From: Chloroflexota bacterium
GTDB lineage: Bacteria > Chloroflexota > Dehalococcoidia > JABGRK01
Direction of reading: 5' to 3'
Assembly (NCBI GenBank): GCA_018648325.1
Contig: JABGRK010000011.1
Coordinates: forward strand, 209,578-273,577
Length of the DNA stretch: 64,000 nt
Shown: positions 15,591 to 28,126 of the stretch, one piece after another
How the letters are laid out: each line of letters starts with the position of its first letter
How positions within the stretch are numbered: the first letter of the stretch is position 1
Translations under genes and position numbers: made by a program
Notes under the pieces: model-generated
Told to the model about the DNA's origin: nothing
What the model saw: only the letters and a program-made list of their open reading frames with translations
Database searches by the model: none

Positions 15591-15591
15591 C

Positions 15592-16515
15592 TCAAACAAT
15601 GGCTTCCTCCTCTGTCTGCTCCAGGAAAAACTGCTCAAGGCTGCCTTCTTTAGCCTTAATTTCAGTAGCAAAAACGCCCTTTGCGGCCAGTGCGGCACTC
15701 ACTTCTGCGGCCCTGTCCGGGTTAACTCCAAGTGCAATGTAATCACCATCCATGTTTACACTGGATATCCAGTCAAGTGTGCGCAATAACGCCACAGCCT
15801 TTTCGGTTTCATTTACCTTGATTTGCAGCACATCCTTGGTATTGATCAATTCCTTTACCAATCCCTCAACAACAACCTTGCCTCTTTTAATGATGCACAC
15901 ACGCTCACAAACCAGTTCAACTTCGTGCAATACGTGACTGTTCAGGAAAACGGTTTTGCCCTCTTTGCCAAGTTTTATAATAAGCTCACGTATTTCTTTT
16001 TGACCCGCCGGATCAAGCCCGTTGGCAGGCTCATCCAAAATGACGATCTCCGGGTTATGCAGTAGGGCACATGCTATGGCCAGGCGCTGCTTCATACCGG
16101 TGGAGTAGCTGCCAAACTTGTCGCTGGCGCGGCTCGTAAGATCAACCAGTTTGAGCACTTCTTCAATCCTGTTGTCTGTTATTCCTTTAGAAAGGCGAGC
16201 AAAAACACTCAGATTGTCCCATCCCGAAAGATAGGGGTAAAGACCGGGGACTTCCATCATAGCGCCTACCTTGGGCAGTATCGACGGCAGATTGTGCTGT
16301 ACGTCAAGTCCGAACAACTCTGCCTTACCGGCTGTCGGTGCGATCAGTCCCAGCATCATACCCATCGTAGTGCTTTTACCTGCGCCATTCGGGCCCAGAA
16401 AGCCGAACACCTCACCCTTGCGTACCTCTATATTGAGGTTGTCCACCGCCACAATCGGACCAAAATGCTTGGTCAGATTTTCGGTTTTAACGACTATTTC
16501 GCCTTTTTTGGTCAT
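15592..16515 (-). CDS. ABC transporter ATP-binding protein
   Basis: A 307-residue ATPase that powers the neighbouring permease. Walker A is GPNGAGKST near residue 39, the signature is YSTGMKQRL, and Walker B is IVILDEPANGLDP. The C-terminal 80 residues resemble the regulatory end of CcmA/NatA-type ATPases (LRTLDWISSVN, EGSLEQFFLEQT). It probably forms an operon with the AbrB-like regulator upstream and the permease downstream. Confidence 0.95.
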   Translation of the reverse strand: MTKKGEIVVKTENLTKHFGPIVAVDNLNIEVRKGEVFGFLGPNGAGKSTTMGMMLGLIAPTAGKAELFGLDVQHNLPSILPKVGAMMEVPGLYPYLSGWDNLSVFARLSKGITDNRIEEVLKLVDLTSRASDKFGSYSTGMKQRLAIACALLHNPEIVILDEPANGLDPAGQKEIRELIIKLGKEGKTVFLNSHVLHEVELVCERVCIIKRGKVVVEGLVKELINTKDVLQIKVNETEKAVALLRTLDWISSVNMDGDYIALGVNPDRAAEVSAALAAKGVFATEIKAKEGSLEQFFLEQTEEEAIV

Positions 16516-16617
16516 TTTCTACCTCGTTTCCATAAAACTTAATATGCATTTCAAGTCTCTATTATGTTATAGCCAATATAATAGTAGAAAGTTCATTAAT
16601 GCTCTTTAGAAAGGATA

Positions 16618-16893
16618 TCAACCCTCATTGCCAGCAATGGTATCTTCGGTATCAAGTAATTTCTCAAGCTTGGTCATATGTTCCATCATATTGGACATCA
16701 TCTCAGCAATGGAATCAGCCTTGGCCAGCACAAGAACCTGGCCATGCGGACCACCTAAAGCTACTAGCTTATCTCCCGCACTGAAACCCAACTCGCGACG
16801 AGCCTCAGCCGGAATCACAACCTGTCCACGCTCACCAATAACGGCGGTCCCATAGAACTTTGGCGCCGTTCCACCAGTTAAATCATTAACCAT
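16618..16893 (-). CDS. AbrB/SpoVT-family transcriptional regulator
   Basis: A 91-residue DNA-binding protein. The swapped-hairpin AbrB motif is clear: IGERGQVVIPAEARRELGFSAGDKLV. The C-terminal half is helical and methionine-rich (MMSNMMEHMTKLEKLL), likely for oligomerisation. GGGGGGTG precedes the ATG. It sits about 100 bases ahead of the ABC genes on the same strand and may control them. Such AbrB-ABC pairs are common in this group. Confidence 0.9.
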   Translation of the reverse strand: MVNDLTGGTAPKFYGTAVIGERGQVVIPAEARRELGFSAGDKLVALGGPHGQVLVLAKADSIAEMMSNMMEHMTKLEKLLDTEDTIAGNEG

Positions 16894-16965
16894 CGTTACA
16901 CCCCCCAGATATCTTCGTGGCTAGAATATGCATACTATACATACATTTCATACAACTGTCAACAA

Positions 16966-16998
16966 ATAAAAACCCCGGTCATTTTATAAACCGGGGTT
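16966..16998 (-). terminator. Terminator after gap
   Basis: AACCCCGGT pairs with ACCGGGGTT around a 10-base loop, with a T run on the minus strand. It ends the eno-gap transcript. Confidence 0.88.
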
Positions 16999-17023
16999 AA
17001 AGTGGATTAGTCGATTGATTGTA

Positions 17024-18037
17024 TTACAGGCCCTTGTCAGCTATAAATGCCGCCAGATCGGCCATGCGATTGCTGTAGCCCCATTCGTTATCGTACCAGG
17101 AAAGGACCTTAATCATGTTTCCGGCAATAACCATTGTGCTTAAGGAGTCTACGATAGAACTGGCCGGATTGCCCTTGAAATCAATGCTCACAAGCGGCTC
17201 ATCGCAATACTCAAGTATACCCTTGAATTCGCCATTTGCAGCTGCCTTAAGAGCATTATTGACGTCTTCAACTGTAACATCTTTATCCAGATCGGCTACC
17301 AGATCAACCACCGATACTGTTGATGTGGGAACGCGATACGCCATGCCGTGAATCTTGCCCACCAGAGCGGGGATAACCTGTGTAACTGCCTTGGCAGCGC
17401 CCGTAGTGGTAGGAATTATGTTCATGGCCGCGGTACGCGCCCTGCGAAGATCCTTATGAGCCTGATCAAGTATCTTCTGATCATTGGTATAGGCATGTAT
17501 GGTGGACATAAGTGCCTTTGAAACACCGAAGTTGTCATTAAGTACCTTGACCACCGGTGCAATACAGTTGGTGGTGCAGGAGGCGTTGGATATAATGTTG
17601 TGTTTCGCCGGATCGTACTCATTCTCATTCACGCCCAGAACTACGGTCAGGTCCTCGCCCTTGGCCGGAGCAGATATCAGTACCTTTTTTGCCCCGCCGT
17701 TCATATGTCCGGCAGCCTTGCTCGCTTCAGTGAAAAGGCCGGTAGACTCGATAACGATGTCAACGCCGTAATCACCCCACGCTATTTTACCCGGGTCTCT
17801 CTCCGCAATAACCTTGACCGCCGCCCCGTTAATTACCACGGCATCATCAGTATAATCCACTGTCCCGTCAAAAATACCGTAGTTCGAGTCGTACTTGAAC
17901 AGGTGAGCATTGGTCTTGGTATCTGTCAGGTCGTTTACTACTACGACCTCCAGCTTGCCCTTGTAATTCTCTACTATTGCTTTTGTAACCTGACGACCTA
18001 TTCGTCCGAATCCGTTTACACCTATTTTGGTAGTCAT
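17024..18037 (-). CDS. gap: Glyceraldehyde-3-phosphate dehydrogenase, type I
   Basis: Converts glyceraldehyde 3-phosphate, NAD and phosphate to 1,3-bisphosphoglycerate. NAD motif [11 protein letters not shown] is at residues 6-16. The catalytic cysteine is Cys154 in NASCTTNC, and the end has [12 protein letters not shown]. Length 337 is normal. GGAGG precedes the ATG. It follows eno by 35 bases, and a terminator follows. Confidence 0.97.
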   Translation of the reverse strand: MTTKIGVNGFGRIGRQVTKAIVENYKGKLEVVVVNDLTDTKTNAHLFKYDSNYGIFDGTVDYTDDAVVINGAAVKVIAERDPGKIAWGDYGVDIVIESTGLFTEASKAAGHMNGGAKKVLISAPAKGEDLTVVLGVNENEYDPAKHNIISNASCTTNCIAPVVKVLNDNFGVSKALMSTIHAYTNDQKILDQAHKDLRRARTAAMNIIPTTTGAAKAVTQVIPALVGKIHGMAYRVPTSTVSVVDLVADLDKDVTVEDVNNALKAAANGEFKGILEYCDEPLVSIDFKGNPASSIVDSLSTMVIAGNMIKVLSWYDNEWGYSNRMADLAAFIADKGL

Positions 18038-18072
18038 ATTTCCTCCGTTTAATATTTGCCCTAACTTATCGT

Positions 18073-19835
<1,763 letters not shown>

Positions 19836-19876
19836 ATTGCTTATGTTTCCTTAGTATTTTTTAAAGATTACTTAAA

Positions 19877-19900
19877 TAAAGGCCCTTAAAAGAGCCTTTA
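19877..19900 (-). terminator. Weak hairpin terminator after xer gene
   Basis: TAAAGGC pairs with GCCTTTA around CCTTAAAAGA. The T tract on the minus strand is short. Confidence 0.5.
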
Positions 19901-19933
19901 TAGGTTATATTTAGCTTTAATGTATTATATCTC

Positions 19934-20803
19934 TCATGAGTCGTATGCAACAGATTTCTCATATACCTGTGTAGTCGACAGGTTTGCATGGCCCAAAAAC
20001 TCCTGTAGTTGTTTAAGGCTCATTTTACCGCTGTTCAAAGTATGCGATGCAATACTATGCCTCAGGGTGTGCGGGGTTATCTCTGCACTCAGGTTTGCTC
20101 GCTTGGCATAATCCTTCAAAATAAGCCAGAATCCTTGTCGGGTGAGGCGCTCACCCCTGCGATTCAAGAACAGTGCTCTCACATGTGACGCCTTAACAAG
20201 TACCGGTCGTGCCTTTTCCATGTAATCCTCTATAACATCGGCAACCTCAACGCTAAAGTCTATATAACGCTCCTTGCCGCCTTTACCTACACAACGCAGT
20301 CTGGCCGTATCGGGATTGATATCATCAATATTTAGTGATACAAGCTCGGTAACCCTGAGCCCGGTTGCACACAGCAGTTCAAGCATGGCCCTATCACGTC
20401 TGGCCTCAGGCGTGCTGCCCTCAGATACCTCCGCCAACAGTCTGGCAACCTCATCCTGTGAAATTATCTTGGGTGGATTTTTTTGCACCTGAGGCCGGTT
20501 AAGCCCCTCAGTGGGATCGTGATCAAGAATACCAAGGGATATCTGCTGTCCGTAGAATGACTTAATGGCGGCAACCTTGCGGGCCATTGTGGATGATGCA
20601 TAGCTGCGTTCCCTAAGAGAAAGGAAATGTTCCATCAGTGTCGACTGATCTACCTCACCCCAGCTATTAATTGAACGACTGGAAACAAACTCAGCCAATT
20701 GATACAAATCGTTTTTGTAGGCTGTAACCGTATTATCCGAAAATCCCTTGCTATCAATCAGAAAATCCAGAAACCGGTTAACCTCTTGTTCCATGATGCT
20801 CAC
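19934..20803 (-). CDS. Tyrosine recombinase, XerC/XerD type
   Basis: A site-specific recombinase of the family that resolves chromosome dimers. The N-terminal SAM-like DNA-binding domain covers about 1-95. Catalytic residues are visible: Arg in TGLRVTELVSL, Lys in GKGGKERYI, His-x-x-Arg in HTLRHSIA, His in LGHANLSTT and the tyrosine in QVYEKS. I prefer the GTG at 20803 (AGGGGG 7 bases upstream, 289 residues); ATG at 20794 is possible. A second Xer gene occurs at 56232, so a XerC/XerD pair is plausible. Confidence 0.92.
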   Translation of the reverse strand: MSIMEQEVNRFLDFLIDSKGFSDNTVTAYKNDLYQLAEFVSSRSINSWGEVDQSTLMEHFLSLRERSYASSTMARKVAAIKSFYGQQISLGILDHDPTEGLNRPQVQKNPPKIISQDEVARLLAEVSEGSTPEARRDRAMLELLCATGLRVTELVSLNIDDINPDTARLRCVGKGGKERYIDFSVEVADVIEDYMEKARPVLVKASHVRALFLNRRGERLTRQGFWLILKDYAKRANLSAEITPHTLRHSIASHTLNSGKMSLKQLQEFLGHANLSTTQVYEKSVAYDS

Positions 20804-20921
20804 GAGTAAGCCCCCTGTCTTTGTCACGAAAAACCTTGTGTATTTTACCAGACCATAACGAAAAATGGAACACTACATAATGCCCAATTTAGCTTTACAC
20901 CATTTGTTTTGTTCACCAATA

Positions 20922-20930
20922 TGCTATAAT
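20922..20930 (+). promoter_or_regulatory. Extended -10 promoter of selA
   Basis: TGCTATAAT, with only a weak -35 (TTTGTT at 20903). The same TGNTATAAT form appears before the genes at 10141 and 22396. Confidence 0.6.
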
Positions 20931-20968
20931 CAAGCCCAATAACTTTTAGGATTTATAGATTAGATATT

Positions 20969-22333
20969 ATGGCAAGTAATCAGTTTCGTCAAATCCCCGG
21001 CGTAGATAAACTTCTGGCAGAGCAGGGTATGCACTCGCTCAAGGGCATGTTGCCTCACGACAGCCTCGTTCAAATCGTACGTGATTATCTGGACGGCCTG
21101 CGTGCCTCAATAACCGGCGGTGCCTCTTGCCCGACAATTAAGCAAATGATAGCAGCAATCCTTCTTGAAGCAGAGAGCCTGTCCAGTTTGAATTTAACCG
21201 GAGTTATCAATGCCAGCGGGGTTATATTGCATACCAATATGGGCCGCGCCCCCTTGAGCGATGATGCCATGTCAGCAATACAGGCAGCAGCCAGGGGATA
21301 TAGCAACCTGGAGTTCAGTCTGGACACGGGCAAAAGAAGCACTCGCTACGGCCATGTTGAAAAACTGATTTGCAGGCTGACCGGGGCCGAGGCGGCACAC
21401 GTTGTAAACAACAATGCGTCGGCCGTCATGCTGGCGCTATCTGCTCTGGCCAAACGCAAAGAGGTGATCGTGTCCCGTGGTCAGGCGGTGGAAATAGGCG
21501 GAAAGTTTCGTGTTCCCGATGTAATGAAGCAGAGTGGGGCCAAACTGAAAGAGGTGGGTACCACCAACCGCACTTATATATCTGATTATGAGGAAGCGGT
21601 GAGTGAAAAAACAGCCGCACTGCTTAGGGTCCATCGCAGCAACTTCATGACCGTGGGGTTCACTCACGATGTCCAGCTTGCCGAGATGGTCGAACTTGCC
21701 AGCAGTCGTGGAATAACTCTTATCGACGATCTTGGAAGCGGCTGTCTCATCGATGCATCGCAGTATGGACTTACGTATGAACCCACTGTACAGGACAGCG
21801 TCGGCGCCGGAGCGGATGTCATCTGCTTTTCCGGTGATAAGCTTCTGGGCGGGCCTCAGGCGGGTATCATCGTCGGCAAAAAGGTTCTCATTGATAAGCT
21901 AAAAAACCACCCCTTAAGCAGGGCAATACGTATTGATAAACTGTGCCTGGCAGGGCTTGCCGCTACGCTGGTTCATTATCTTAAAGGCGAAGCAGCGCAG
22001 AAAATCCCGCTTTGGTGCATGATATCAACGCCTTTGAGTGATCTGGAAACGCGAGCCACAAAATGGGCAAATGTTCTGGGTGAAAACACAACTATAATTG
22101 ATGGTGTATCCACTATAGGTGCGGGCAGTATCCCCGGTTCAACACTACCCACCAAACTGCTGGCTGTAAAACCAGACTCAAAGCAAAGGCTGACAACCAT
22201 GGTGCATTTGCTACGAACGCGTGCTCCCCACATCATAGGCCGCATCGAAAAAGACACTCTGCTGCTGGACCCGCGCACCGTGTTGCCCGGCGAGGACGAC
22301 TTGATTGTCAGTGCTCTGCAATCAGTCAGATAA
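20969..22333 (+). CDS. selA: L-seryl-tRNA(Sec) selenium transferase
   Basis: PLP enzyme that turns seryl-tRNA(Sec) into selenocysteinyl-tRNA using selenophosphate. Length 454 fits. Signatures are NASGVILHTNMGRAPL, YSNLEFSLDTGKRSTRYGH, NNNASAV, and the PLP lysine Lys291 in CFSGDKLLGGPQAG. Its presence predicts selenoproteins and selB, selC and selD elsewhere; none is in the window. It has its own promoter. Confidence 0.96.
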   Translation: MASNQFRQIPGVDKLLAEQGMHSLKGMLPHDSLVQIVRDYLDGLRASITGGASCPTIKQMIAAILLEAESLSSLNLTGVINASGVILHTNMGRAPLSDDAMSAIQAAARGYSNLEFSLDTGKRSTRYGHVEKLICRLTGAEAAHVVNNNASAVMLALSALAKRKEVIVSRGQAVEIGGKFRVPDVMKQSGAKLKEVGTTNRTYISDYEEAVSEKTAALLRVHRSNFMTVGFTHDVQLAEMVELASSRGITLIDDLGSGCLIDASQYGLTYEPTVQDSVGAGADVICFSGDKLLGGPQAGIIVGKKVLIDKLKNHPLSRAIRIDKLCLAGLAATLVHYLKGEAAQKIPLWCMISTPLSDLETRATKWANVLGENTTIIDGVSTIGAGSIPGSTLPTKLLAVKPDSKQRLTTMVHLLRTRAPHIIGRIEKDTLLLDPRTVLPGEDDLIVSALQSVR

Positions 22334-22356
22334 ATGGTCGTAAGCTCAAAAAAACA

Positions 22357-22365
22357 TGCTATAAT
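22357..22365 (+). promoter_or_regulatory. Extended -10 promoter
   Basis: TGCTATAAT, 31 bases before the start of the LigB/AMMECR1 gene, with no clear -35. Confidence 0.5.
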
Positions 22366-22395
22366 TACATCAACTTTTAATACGGAGTGTCTGAT

Positions 22396-23793
22396 ATGTC
22401 AGGAATTGTTTACGGTTGCGTTGTCCCTCATCCCCCAATAATAGTGCCGGATATAGGCAAGGGCAGGGAGTCTGAAATATCAGCCACCGCCGATTCTATA
22501 AAGCAGGTAGCCGAAAGGCTTGCCGCTTCACATCCAGATGTGATTCTGGTGATCAGTCCGCACGGCACCGCTCATTATCAGGCAATGGGCATAGCATCAT
22601 CCAATATGATGCGTGGAGACCTGCGCACCTGGGGTGCAGACAACCTTAATTTCAGATTCAATAATGATAAGGATATGGCTGATGCACTGCAGCGTGAAGC
22701 ACAAAGCGCCAATATCCCGCTCAGGAGCCTTGGTGACAGGGGATATAACCTGGATCACGGTATTACCGTGCCATTCTACTTCCTTAGAAGAAAACTGAAC
22801 GATGTACCGGTAATACCACTAACCTTCTGCTGGTTACCTCTTGATGTGCATTATGACTTTGGCAAGGTTATCGCCAGAGCAGCCCGTAGGGCTAACAAAC
22901 GTGTGGCTATTGTGGCCAGTGGAGACATGTCACATCGCCTGATACCCGATGCTCCCGCCGGATATGACCCGATGGGAGAGGTGTTTGACAAGCAGGTGCA
23001 GGATGCCACTGCTGCCTTTGATGCACAGTCCTTGCTAAATATGGACCAGGATCTTATCGACAAGGCAGGAGAATGCGGCCTGAGATCCATAATCATACTT
23101 ATGGGAGCCTTGAGCGAACTGGATGTGAAGCCGGAAGTTCTATCATATGAGGGACCGTTCGGTGTAGGCTACATGGTGGCGTCGCTTGAGGTCGCAGACC
23201 AGCCTCAACAACCTCAAGCTCAGCCTGAAGCTGAACAGGACCAATTACCGGAGCAGGATAAAGCGCCTGAACAAAAGCCAGATATCGATATGCATCCGCT
23301 GGTGCGCCTAGCTAAAGATACCGTTGAGAGTTTCACTAGAAACGGCTCAGCACCCAATCCCCAAGAACTTACTCCTGAGATGCAGGAAAAGGCCGGTATA
23401 TTCGTCAGTATTAAAAAGAATGGTGAACTTAGAGGCTGTATCGGCACTTTCGAGCCAACTAAACCTAATATTGCTCTGGAAATTGTCTCAAGCGCTATAG
23501 GGGCAGCTACGCGTGATCCGCGTTTTACGCCAATAGCCGCAAGTGAACTGGCCGATCTGGAGTACAGTGTAGATGTGCTGTCCGGTCCAGAACCTGCCAA
23601 AACACTGGATAACCTCGACCCTGAGAAATATGGCGTCATTGTTGAGGGCAGGGGACACCGCGGACTGCTGCTGCCAAATCTGGACGGCGTGGACAGTGTG
23701 CAGGAACAACTTGATATTGCCCGCTCCAAAGCAGGACTTGAGCCGAATGAAGAGATAATGATCCAGAGGTTTGAGGTAAAAAGATACAAATAG
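22396..23793 (+). CDS. LigB-like dioxygenase / AMMECR1 fusion (AmmeMemoRadiSam system protein)
   Basis: A 465-residue two-domain protein. Residues 1-265 resemble class III extradiol dioxygenase subunit B (PHPPIIVPDIG, VISPHGTAH, DHGITVPFYFL, VASGDMSHR). A linker rich in Q, P and E (about 270-300) leads to an AMMECR1 domain (RGCIGTFEPTKPNIA, RDPRFTPI, SVDVLSGPE, RGHRGLLLP). In other genomes these domains accompany a radical SAM protein, and the role is still unclear. I chose ATG at 22396 because GGAG lies 8 bases upstream; the in-frame GTG at 22387 overlaps that site. Confidence 0.9.
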   Translation: MSGIVYGCVVPHPPIIVPDIGKGRESEISATADSIKQVAERLAASHPDVILVISPHGTAHYQAMGIASSNMMRGDLRTWGADNLNFRFNNDKDMADALQREAQSANIPLRSLGDRGYNLDHGITVPFYFLRRKLNDVPVIPLTFCWLPLDVHYDFGKVIARAARRANKRVAIVASGDMSHRLIPDAPAGYDPMGEVFDKQVQDATAAFDAQSLLNMDQDLIDKAGECGLRSIIILMGALSELDVKPEVLSYEGPFGVGYMVASLEVADQPQQPQAQPEAEQDQLPEQDKAPEQKPDIDMHPLVRLAKDTVESFTRNGSAPNPQELTPEMQEKAGIFVSIKKNGELRGCIGTFEPTKPNIALEIVSSAIGAATRDPRFTPIAASELADLEYSVDVLSGPEPAKTLDNLDPEKYGVIVEGRGHRGLLLPNLDGVDSVQEQLDIARSKAGLEPNEEIMIQRFEVKRYK

Positions 23794-23917
23794 CTTTGCA
23801 AACCGTGATTCCTTTTTCATGACCACAATGTGACACCAGACATATACAAAAATCGGACCTATTCCCCCTTGTAATATAGTTTTGCGCATATTAAACTACT
23901 AAATGTTGAGGTAATTA

Positions 23918-25156
23918 ATGCTACAAAAGGTGTCACTGGGACCCAAAAACATAGATAAGTACGATCAGGTATGCAACGAAGGATTTATCGACGAACTCAA
24001 GGAACTGGCCAAGGACCTTAAAGGCCTGAGGCTTTGTCATATTAACTCCACCCCGTTTGGGGGAGGGGTAGCCGAGTTGCTACTGTCGGTTATACCGCTA
24101 ATGCGTGATCTGGGCATTGACGCCGACTGGCAGGTAATTACAGGCGACAATCGCTTTTTCGATATCACAAAGTCTTTACATAATGCTATACAGGGCGCCC
24201 AGTATCCACTGCTGGAACGCACTACCGAACGCATATACCTGAACAACAACCTGGGAAATGCAAAAGAACTTTCTACTGATTATGATGTTTTCATCGTAAA
24301 CGATCCCCAACCGGCGGCCCTGCGTCACTTCTGCGAAGAGAGGCATGCCAAGTGGATATGGCGCTGCCACATAGACAGCGCTACGCCTGATGAGTATGCG
24401 TGGCAGTTTCTAAGACCCTATGTAGAAGAATACGACGCCGCCATCTTTACTATGCAGCAGTTCGTCCCACAGGATCTGCACGTACCGGTGATTGTGAACA
24501 TTCCTCCGGCTATTGATCCTTTCAGCCCCAAAAACCTGCATATACCCAGAAAACTGTGCCGTGAGATACTGGACAATCAGGGCATCGATAAAAACAGGCC
24601 GCTCATTTGCCAGGTATCGCGTTTCGATCCTTGGAAAGATCCTTTCGGCGTTATCAAAGCATATCAGATAGCTAAAGAGCAGGAGCCGGAACTGCAACTG
24701 GCACTGGTTGGCTCGCTTGCCGGTGACGATCCCGAGGGCTGGCAAATATACGCCGCCATTCATGAGGAAGCCATCAAGGACCCTGATATCTACGTTTACA
24801 GTAACCTCACAGGCGTAGGCAATATGGAGGTCAACGCCTTCCAGACAGCCGCCGATGTTGCAATACAGAAGTCTATTAAAGAGGGCTTTGGTCTGGTTGT
24901 TGCAGAGGCATTGTGGAAGAAGACCCCGATGATAGCGGGCAACGCCGGTGGCATACCCATGCAGATGTCTGGCAAACTTGGCAACTATTTGGTCGATAGC
25001 GTAGAACAATGCGCCGAAAAGATAGTGGAGCTTATCAGAAACCCGCAGATTGGCGCAGAACTGGGAGTAGAGGGCAAGGAAAATATCAGGAGTAATTACC
25101 TGACCCCTCGTCTTATCAGGGACGAACTGGCGCTGGCCAAAAAGCTGCTTAAGTAG
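23918..25156 (+). CDS. GT4 glycosyltransferase, trehalose synthase (TreT)-like
   Basis: A 412-residue GT-B fold enzyme. TreT makes trehalose from NDP-glucose and glucose. Family-like features are NSTPFGGGVAELL near residue 44, IVNDPQPAAL, WRCHID, PPAIDPFSPKN, QVSRFDPWKDP and the E-x7-E motif EGFGLVVAEAL. Homology to TreT extends along the whole length, but substrate use in this organism is inferred; it might make a compatible solute such as trehalose or a related sugar. It is monocistronic, with 120 bases upstream lacking other genes. Confidence 0.85.
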   Translation: MLQKVSLGPKNIDKYDQVCNEGFIDELKELAKDLKGLRLCHINSTPFGGGVAELLLSVIPLMRDLGIDADWQVITGDNRFFDITKSLHNAIQGAQYPLLERTTERIYLNNNLGNAKELSTDYDVFIVNDPQPAALRHFCEERHAKWIWRCHIDSATPDEYAWQFLRPYVEEYDAAIFTMQQFVPQDLHVPVIVNIPPAIDPFSPKNLHIPRKLCREILDNQGIDKNRPLICQVSRFDPWKDPFGVIKAYQIAKEQEPELQLALVGSLAGDDPEGWQIYAAIHEEAIKDPDIYVYSNLTGVGNMEVNAFQTAADVAIQKSIKEGFGLVVAEALWKKTPMIAGNAGGIPMQMSGKLGNYLVDSVEQCAEKIVELIRNPQIGAELGVEGKENIRSNYLTPRLIRDELALAKKLLK

Positions 25157-25265
25157 CCAAAACTTTCCCCCTTACAAAACCATATTTCATCCCTTGTTTG
25201 TGTTATTTTCCCGTGATAAGATTAATATACAATGCTTCTATTTTTGGTAAGCGAGGCGTCGATTT

Positions 25266-28100
25266 ATGCCACCAGAGTCCATAATCATACGCGGTGCCAG
25301 AGAGCACAATCTCAAAAACATCAACGTGGTCATCCCGCGTGACAAGCTGGTGGTCATCACCGGCCTGTCCGGTTCGGGTAAAAGCTCGCTTGCCTTTGAT
25401 ACAGTCTATGCAGAGGGCCAGCGCCGCTACGTAGAATCGCTGTCGGCATATGCGCGCCAGTTCCTGGGCCAGATGGAAAAGCCCGATGTCGACCACATCG
25501 ACGGACTGAGTCCGGCCATATCCATCGACCAGAAGGGCGCCAGCCGCAATCCTCGCTCTACAGTAGGAACTGTTACTGAGATATATGATCATTTGCGACT
25601 ACTTTTTGCACGTATTGGACACCCTCACTGCCCCAGCTGTGGCAAAGAAATTTCACGCCAAACCGTACAGCAGATCGTAGATGCCATCATGTCGCTGCCA
25701 AAAAACAGTAAAATCATGCTTATGGCACCACTTATCCGTGATCGCAAGGGAGAACACCTTGCCGTGTTCGAGGGTGCCCGTAAAGCGGGTTTCGTAAGAG
25801 TACGCGTTAACGGCGAGATCCATGATCTGTCTGAAGATTTCGCTCTGGAAAAGTACAAGAAGCACAGCATCGATGTAATCGTTGACCGCTTAATCATAGA
25901 TGACGCCGATCAGAGAGGCCGTATAACCGATTCTGTTGAAACGGCGCTTAAGCTGGGCTCCGGTGTAGTACTGGTTGCCACCGAAGAATCCGAACAGCTT
26001 TACTCGGAGCATTTCGCCTGCGTTGACTGTGGCATCAGCATGGAAGAACTGGCTCCACGTAGTTTCAGTTTTAACAGTCCACACGGCGCCTGTCCCGAAT
26101 GCACGGGCTTAGGCATAAAGCTTGAGATGGACCCCGGACTGATCATTCCCAATAAAAACCTCTCGCTGGCCCAAGGCGCCATACAGGCATGGGCACGATC
26201 TGGGTCAATGAGCCCTATATATACCGCCTGGATTGAAGGACTGGCAAAACACTACGGATTTTCCACAACTGTTCCGGTCAAGGAACTATCTGCTGATCAA
26301 ATAAAACTTATTCTTTATGGCAACAACGGTGAGGCCTTCCCAATCATATGGAGAGATCACGCCGGTAAAACCTTTACCTACCATCAGGCCTACGAGGGCG
26401 TCATCCCGTCTCTGGAGCGTCGCCATCGTGATACCGAGTCCGAATACAGTCGCACCGATATAGAGCGCTACATGATGGCAAATCATTGTCCCGGTTGCAA
26501 CGGCCTGCGTCTTAAACCGGAAATACTGGCCGTTACGGTTGATGAAATGAACATCGCTCAGGTAACCGGCATGTCGGTGGAGGATATGCTTGGGTGGATA
26601 AAGAGGCTTGACCATCCTGTATTAACCGAACAGGAAACAACTATCGCTATGCAGGTGCTCAAAGAGATAGGCGCCAGAATCGGATTTCTACATGACGTGG
26701 GGCTTGATTACCTGTCGCTGGACAGGGGAACTGCCACATTGTCGGGGGGCGAGGCTCAACGCATACGTCTGGCCACGCAAATCGGCTCAAATTTAACCGG
26801 AGTGCTGTATATATGCGATGAACCGTCGGTAGGCATGCATCCGGTAGACATACACCGTCTGGTCAAAATTCTTGTCGGCCTGCGGGAACTGGGTAATACC
26901 GTTCTGGTCGTGGAACATGACGAGGCCATTATGCGCGCCGCAGATCACATTATCGATATGGGGCCCGGCGCAGGTGAGCATGGCGGACGCATCGTAGCAC
27001 AGGGCACTATCGACGACATATGCAACAGCAAGAAGTCACTTACCGGTCAATACCTCAGTGGGGCAAAGACTATCGCCATGCCCAAAAAGCGCCGTAAGGG
27101 AAACGGCAAGCATATTACTATCAAAAAGGCAGAGGAAAATAACTTACGCGGTGTCGATGTCAAAATCCCGCTTGGCAAGTTCGTATGTATAACCGGCGTA
27201 TCCGGTAGCGGCAAAAGCACGCTTATAAACGATATCCTGTATAAAACAATAGCGCATACCCTGTATCGCGCCAAGGCCAGGCCGGGCAAGTCTGGTGGAA
27301 TTACCGGCCTTGAGCACATAGACAAGGTGGTCGATATCGACCAATCGCCTATCGGGCGCACACCGCGCTCAAACCCAGCGACCTACACCGGGCTGTTTAC
27401 ACCCATGCGTGAGCTCTTTGCTACCGTTCCGGAGGCCAAGATGCGCGGTTATAAACCCGGCCGTTTCTCCTTCAACGTAAAAGGAGGAAGATGCGAGGCC
27501 TGTAAAGGTGCCGGATATATAGAGATCGAGATGCAGTTCCTACCCAACGTAACGGTGCGCTGCGATCAATGCAAGGGCCAGCGCTACAACCGTGAGGCGC
27601 TGGAAATCACATTCAAAGGAATGACCATTTCCGAAGTGCTGGATTTAAGTGTAGAGGAAGCATACGAAATATTTCAAAACTTCCCGCCACTCAAAAACAA
27701 GCTGGCCACGCTCAAGGATGTCGGACTTGGATACGTTCGTCTGGGCCAACCCGCCACCACGCTCTCCGGCGGCGAGGCGCAGCGCATAAAACTGGCCTCA
27801 GAATTATCCAAACGCTCCACCGGCAAAACGCTGTACATACTCGATGAACCGACAACAGGCCTGTCTTTCGAGGATACAGCCGCACTGCTGCGTGTGCTGC
27901 AACGTCTTGTCGATGGCGGCAACAGCGTTGTGGTAATAGAGCATCACCTTGATATGATCAAGAACGCCGATCATATCATTGACCTTGGCCCCGGCGCAGG
28001 TCACAGGGGCGGCAATATCGTAGCCACTGGTACACCAGAACAACTGGCCAAGATCAAATCATCTCACACAGGTAACTACCTGGCACCCCTTTTGACATAA
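25266..28100 (+). CDS. uvrA: Excinuclease ABC subunit A
   Basis: Damage-recognition ATPase of nucleotide excision repair. Length 944 is typical. Two ABC modules are visible: Walker [11 protein letters not shown] near residue 34 and [10 protein letters not shown] near residue 644, with signatures LSGGEAQRI twice. Zinc-finger cysteines appear at [14 protein letters not shown]...CPECTG and CEACKG...CDQCKG. GAGG lies 9 bases before the ATG. No SOS box is visible upstream. The HD-domain gene begins 26 bases later. Confidence 0.98.
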   Translation: MPPESIIIRGAREHNLKNINVVIPRDKLVVITGLSGSGKSSLAFDTVYAEGQRRYVESLSAYARQFLGQMEKPDVDHIDGLSPAISIDQKGASRNPRSTVGTVTEIYDHLRLLFARIGHPHCPSCGKEISRQTVQQIVDAIMSLPKNSKIMLMAPLIRDRKGEHLAVFEGARKAGFVRVRVNGEIHDLSEDFALEKYKKHSIDVIVDRLIIDDADQRGRITDSVETALKLGSGVVLVATEESEQLYSEHFACVDCGISMEELAPRSFSFNSPHGACPECTGLGIKLEMDPGLIIPNKNLSLAQGAIQAWARSGSMSPIYTAWIEGLAKHYGFSTTVPVKELSADQIKLILYGNNGEAFPIIWRDHAGKTFTYHQAYEGVIPSLERRHRDTESEYSRTDIERYMMANHCPGCNGLRLKPEILAVTVDEMNIAQVTGMSVEDMLGWIKRLDHPVLTEQETTIAMQVLKEIGARIGFLHDVGLDYLSLDRGTATLSGGEAQRIRLATQIGSNLTGVLYICDEPSVGMHPVDIHRLVKILVGLRELGNTVLVVEHDEAIMRAADHIIDMGPGAGEHGGRIVAQGTIDDICNSKKSLTGQYLSGAKTIAMPKKRRKGNGKHITIKKAEENNLRGVDVKIPLGKFVCITGVSGSGKSTLINDILYKTIAHTLYRAKARPGKSGGITGLEHIDKVVDIDQSPIGRTPRSNPATYTGLFTPMRELFATVPEAKMRGYKPGRFSFNVKGGRCEACKGAGYIEIEMQFLPNVTVRCDQCKGQRYNREALEITFKGMTISEVLDLSVEEAYEIFQNFPPLKNKLATLKDVGLGYVRLGQPATTLSGGEAQRIKLASELSKRSTGKTLYILDEPTTGLSFEDTAALLRVLQRLVDGGNSVVVIEHHLDMIKNADHIIDLGPGAGHRGGNIVATGTPEQLAKIKSSHTGNYLAPLLT

Positions 28101-28126
28101 GCTATTACAAGGAATATAATCGAGCC

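Noticed and set aside
15591-15698. Longer N-terminus for the ABC permease
   Set aside because: It overlaps the ATPase coding region in another frame and adds residues unlike the family; the ATG at 15590 fits better.
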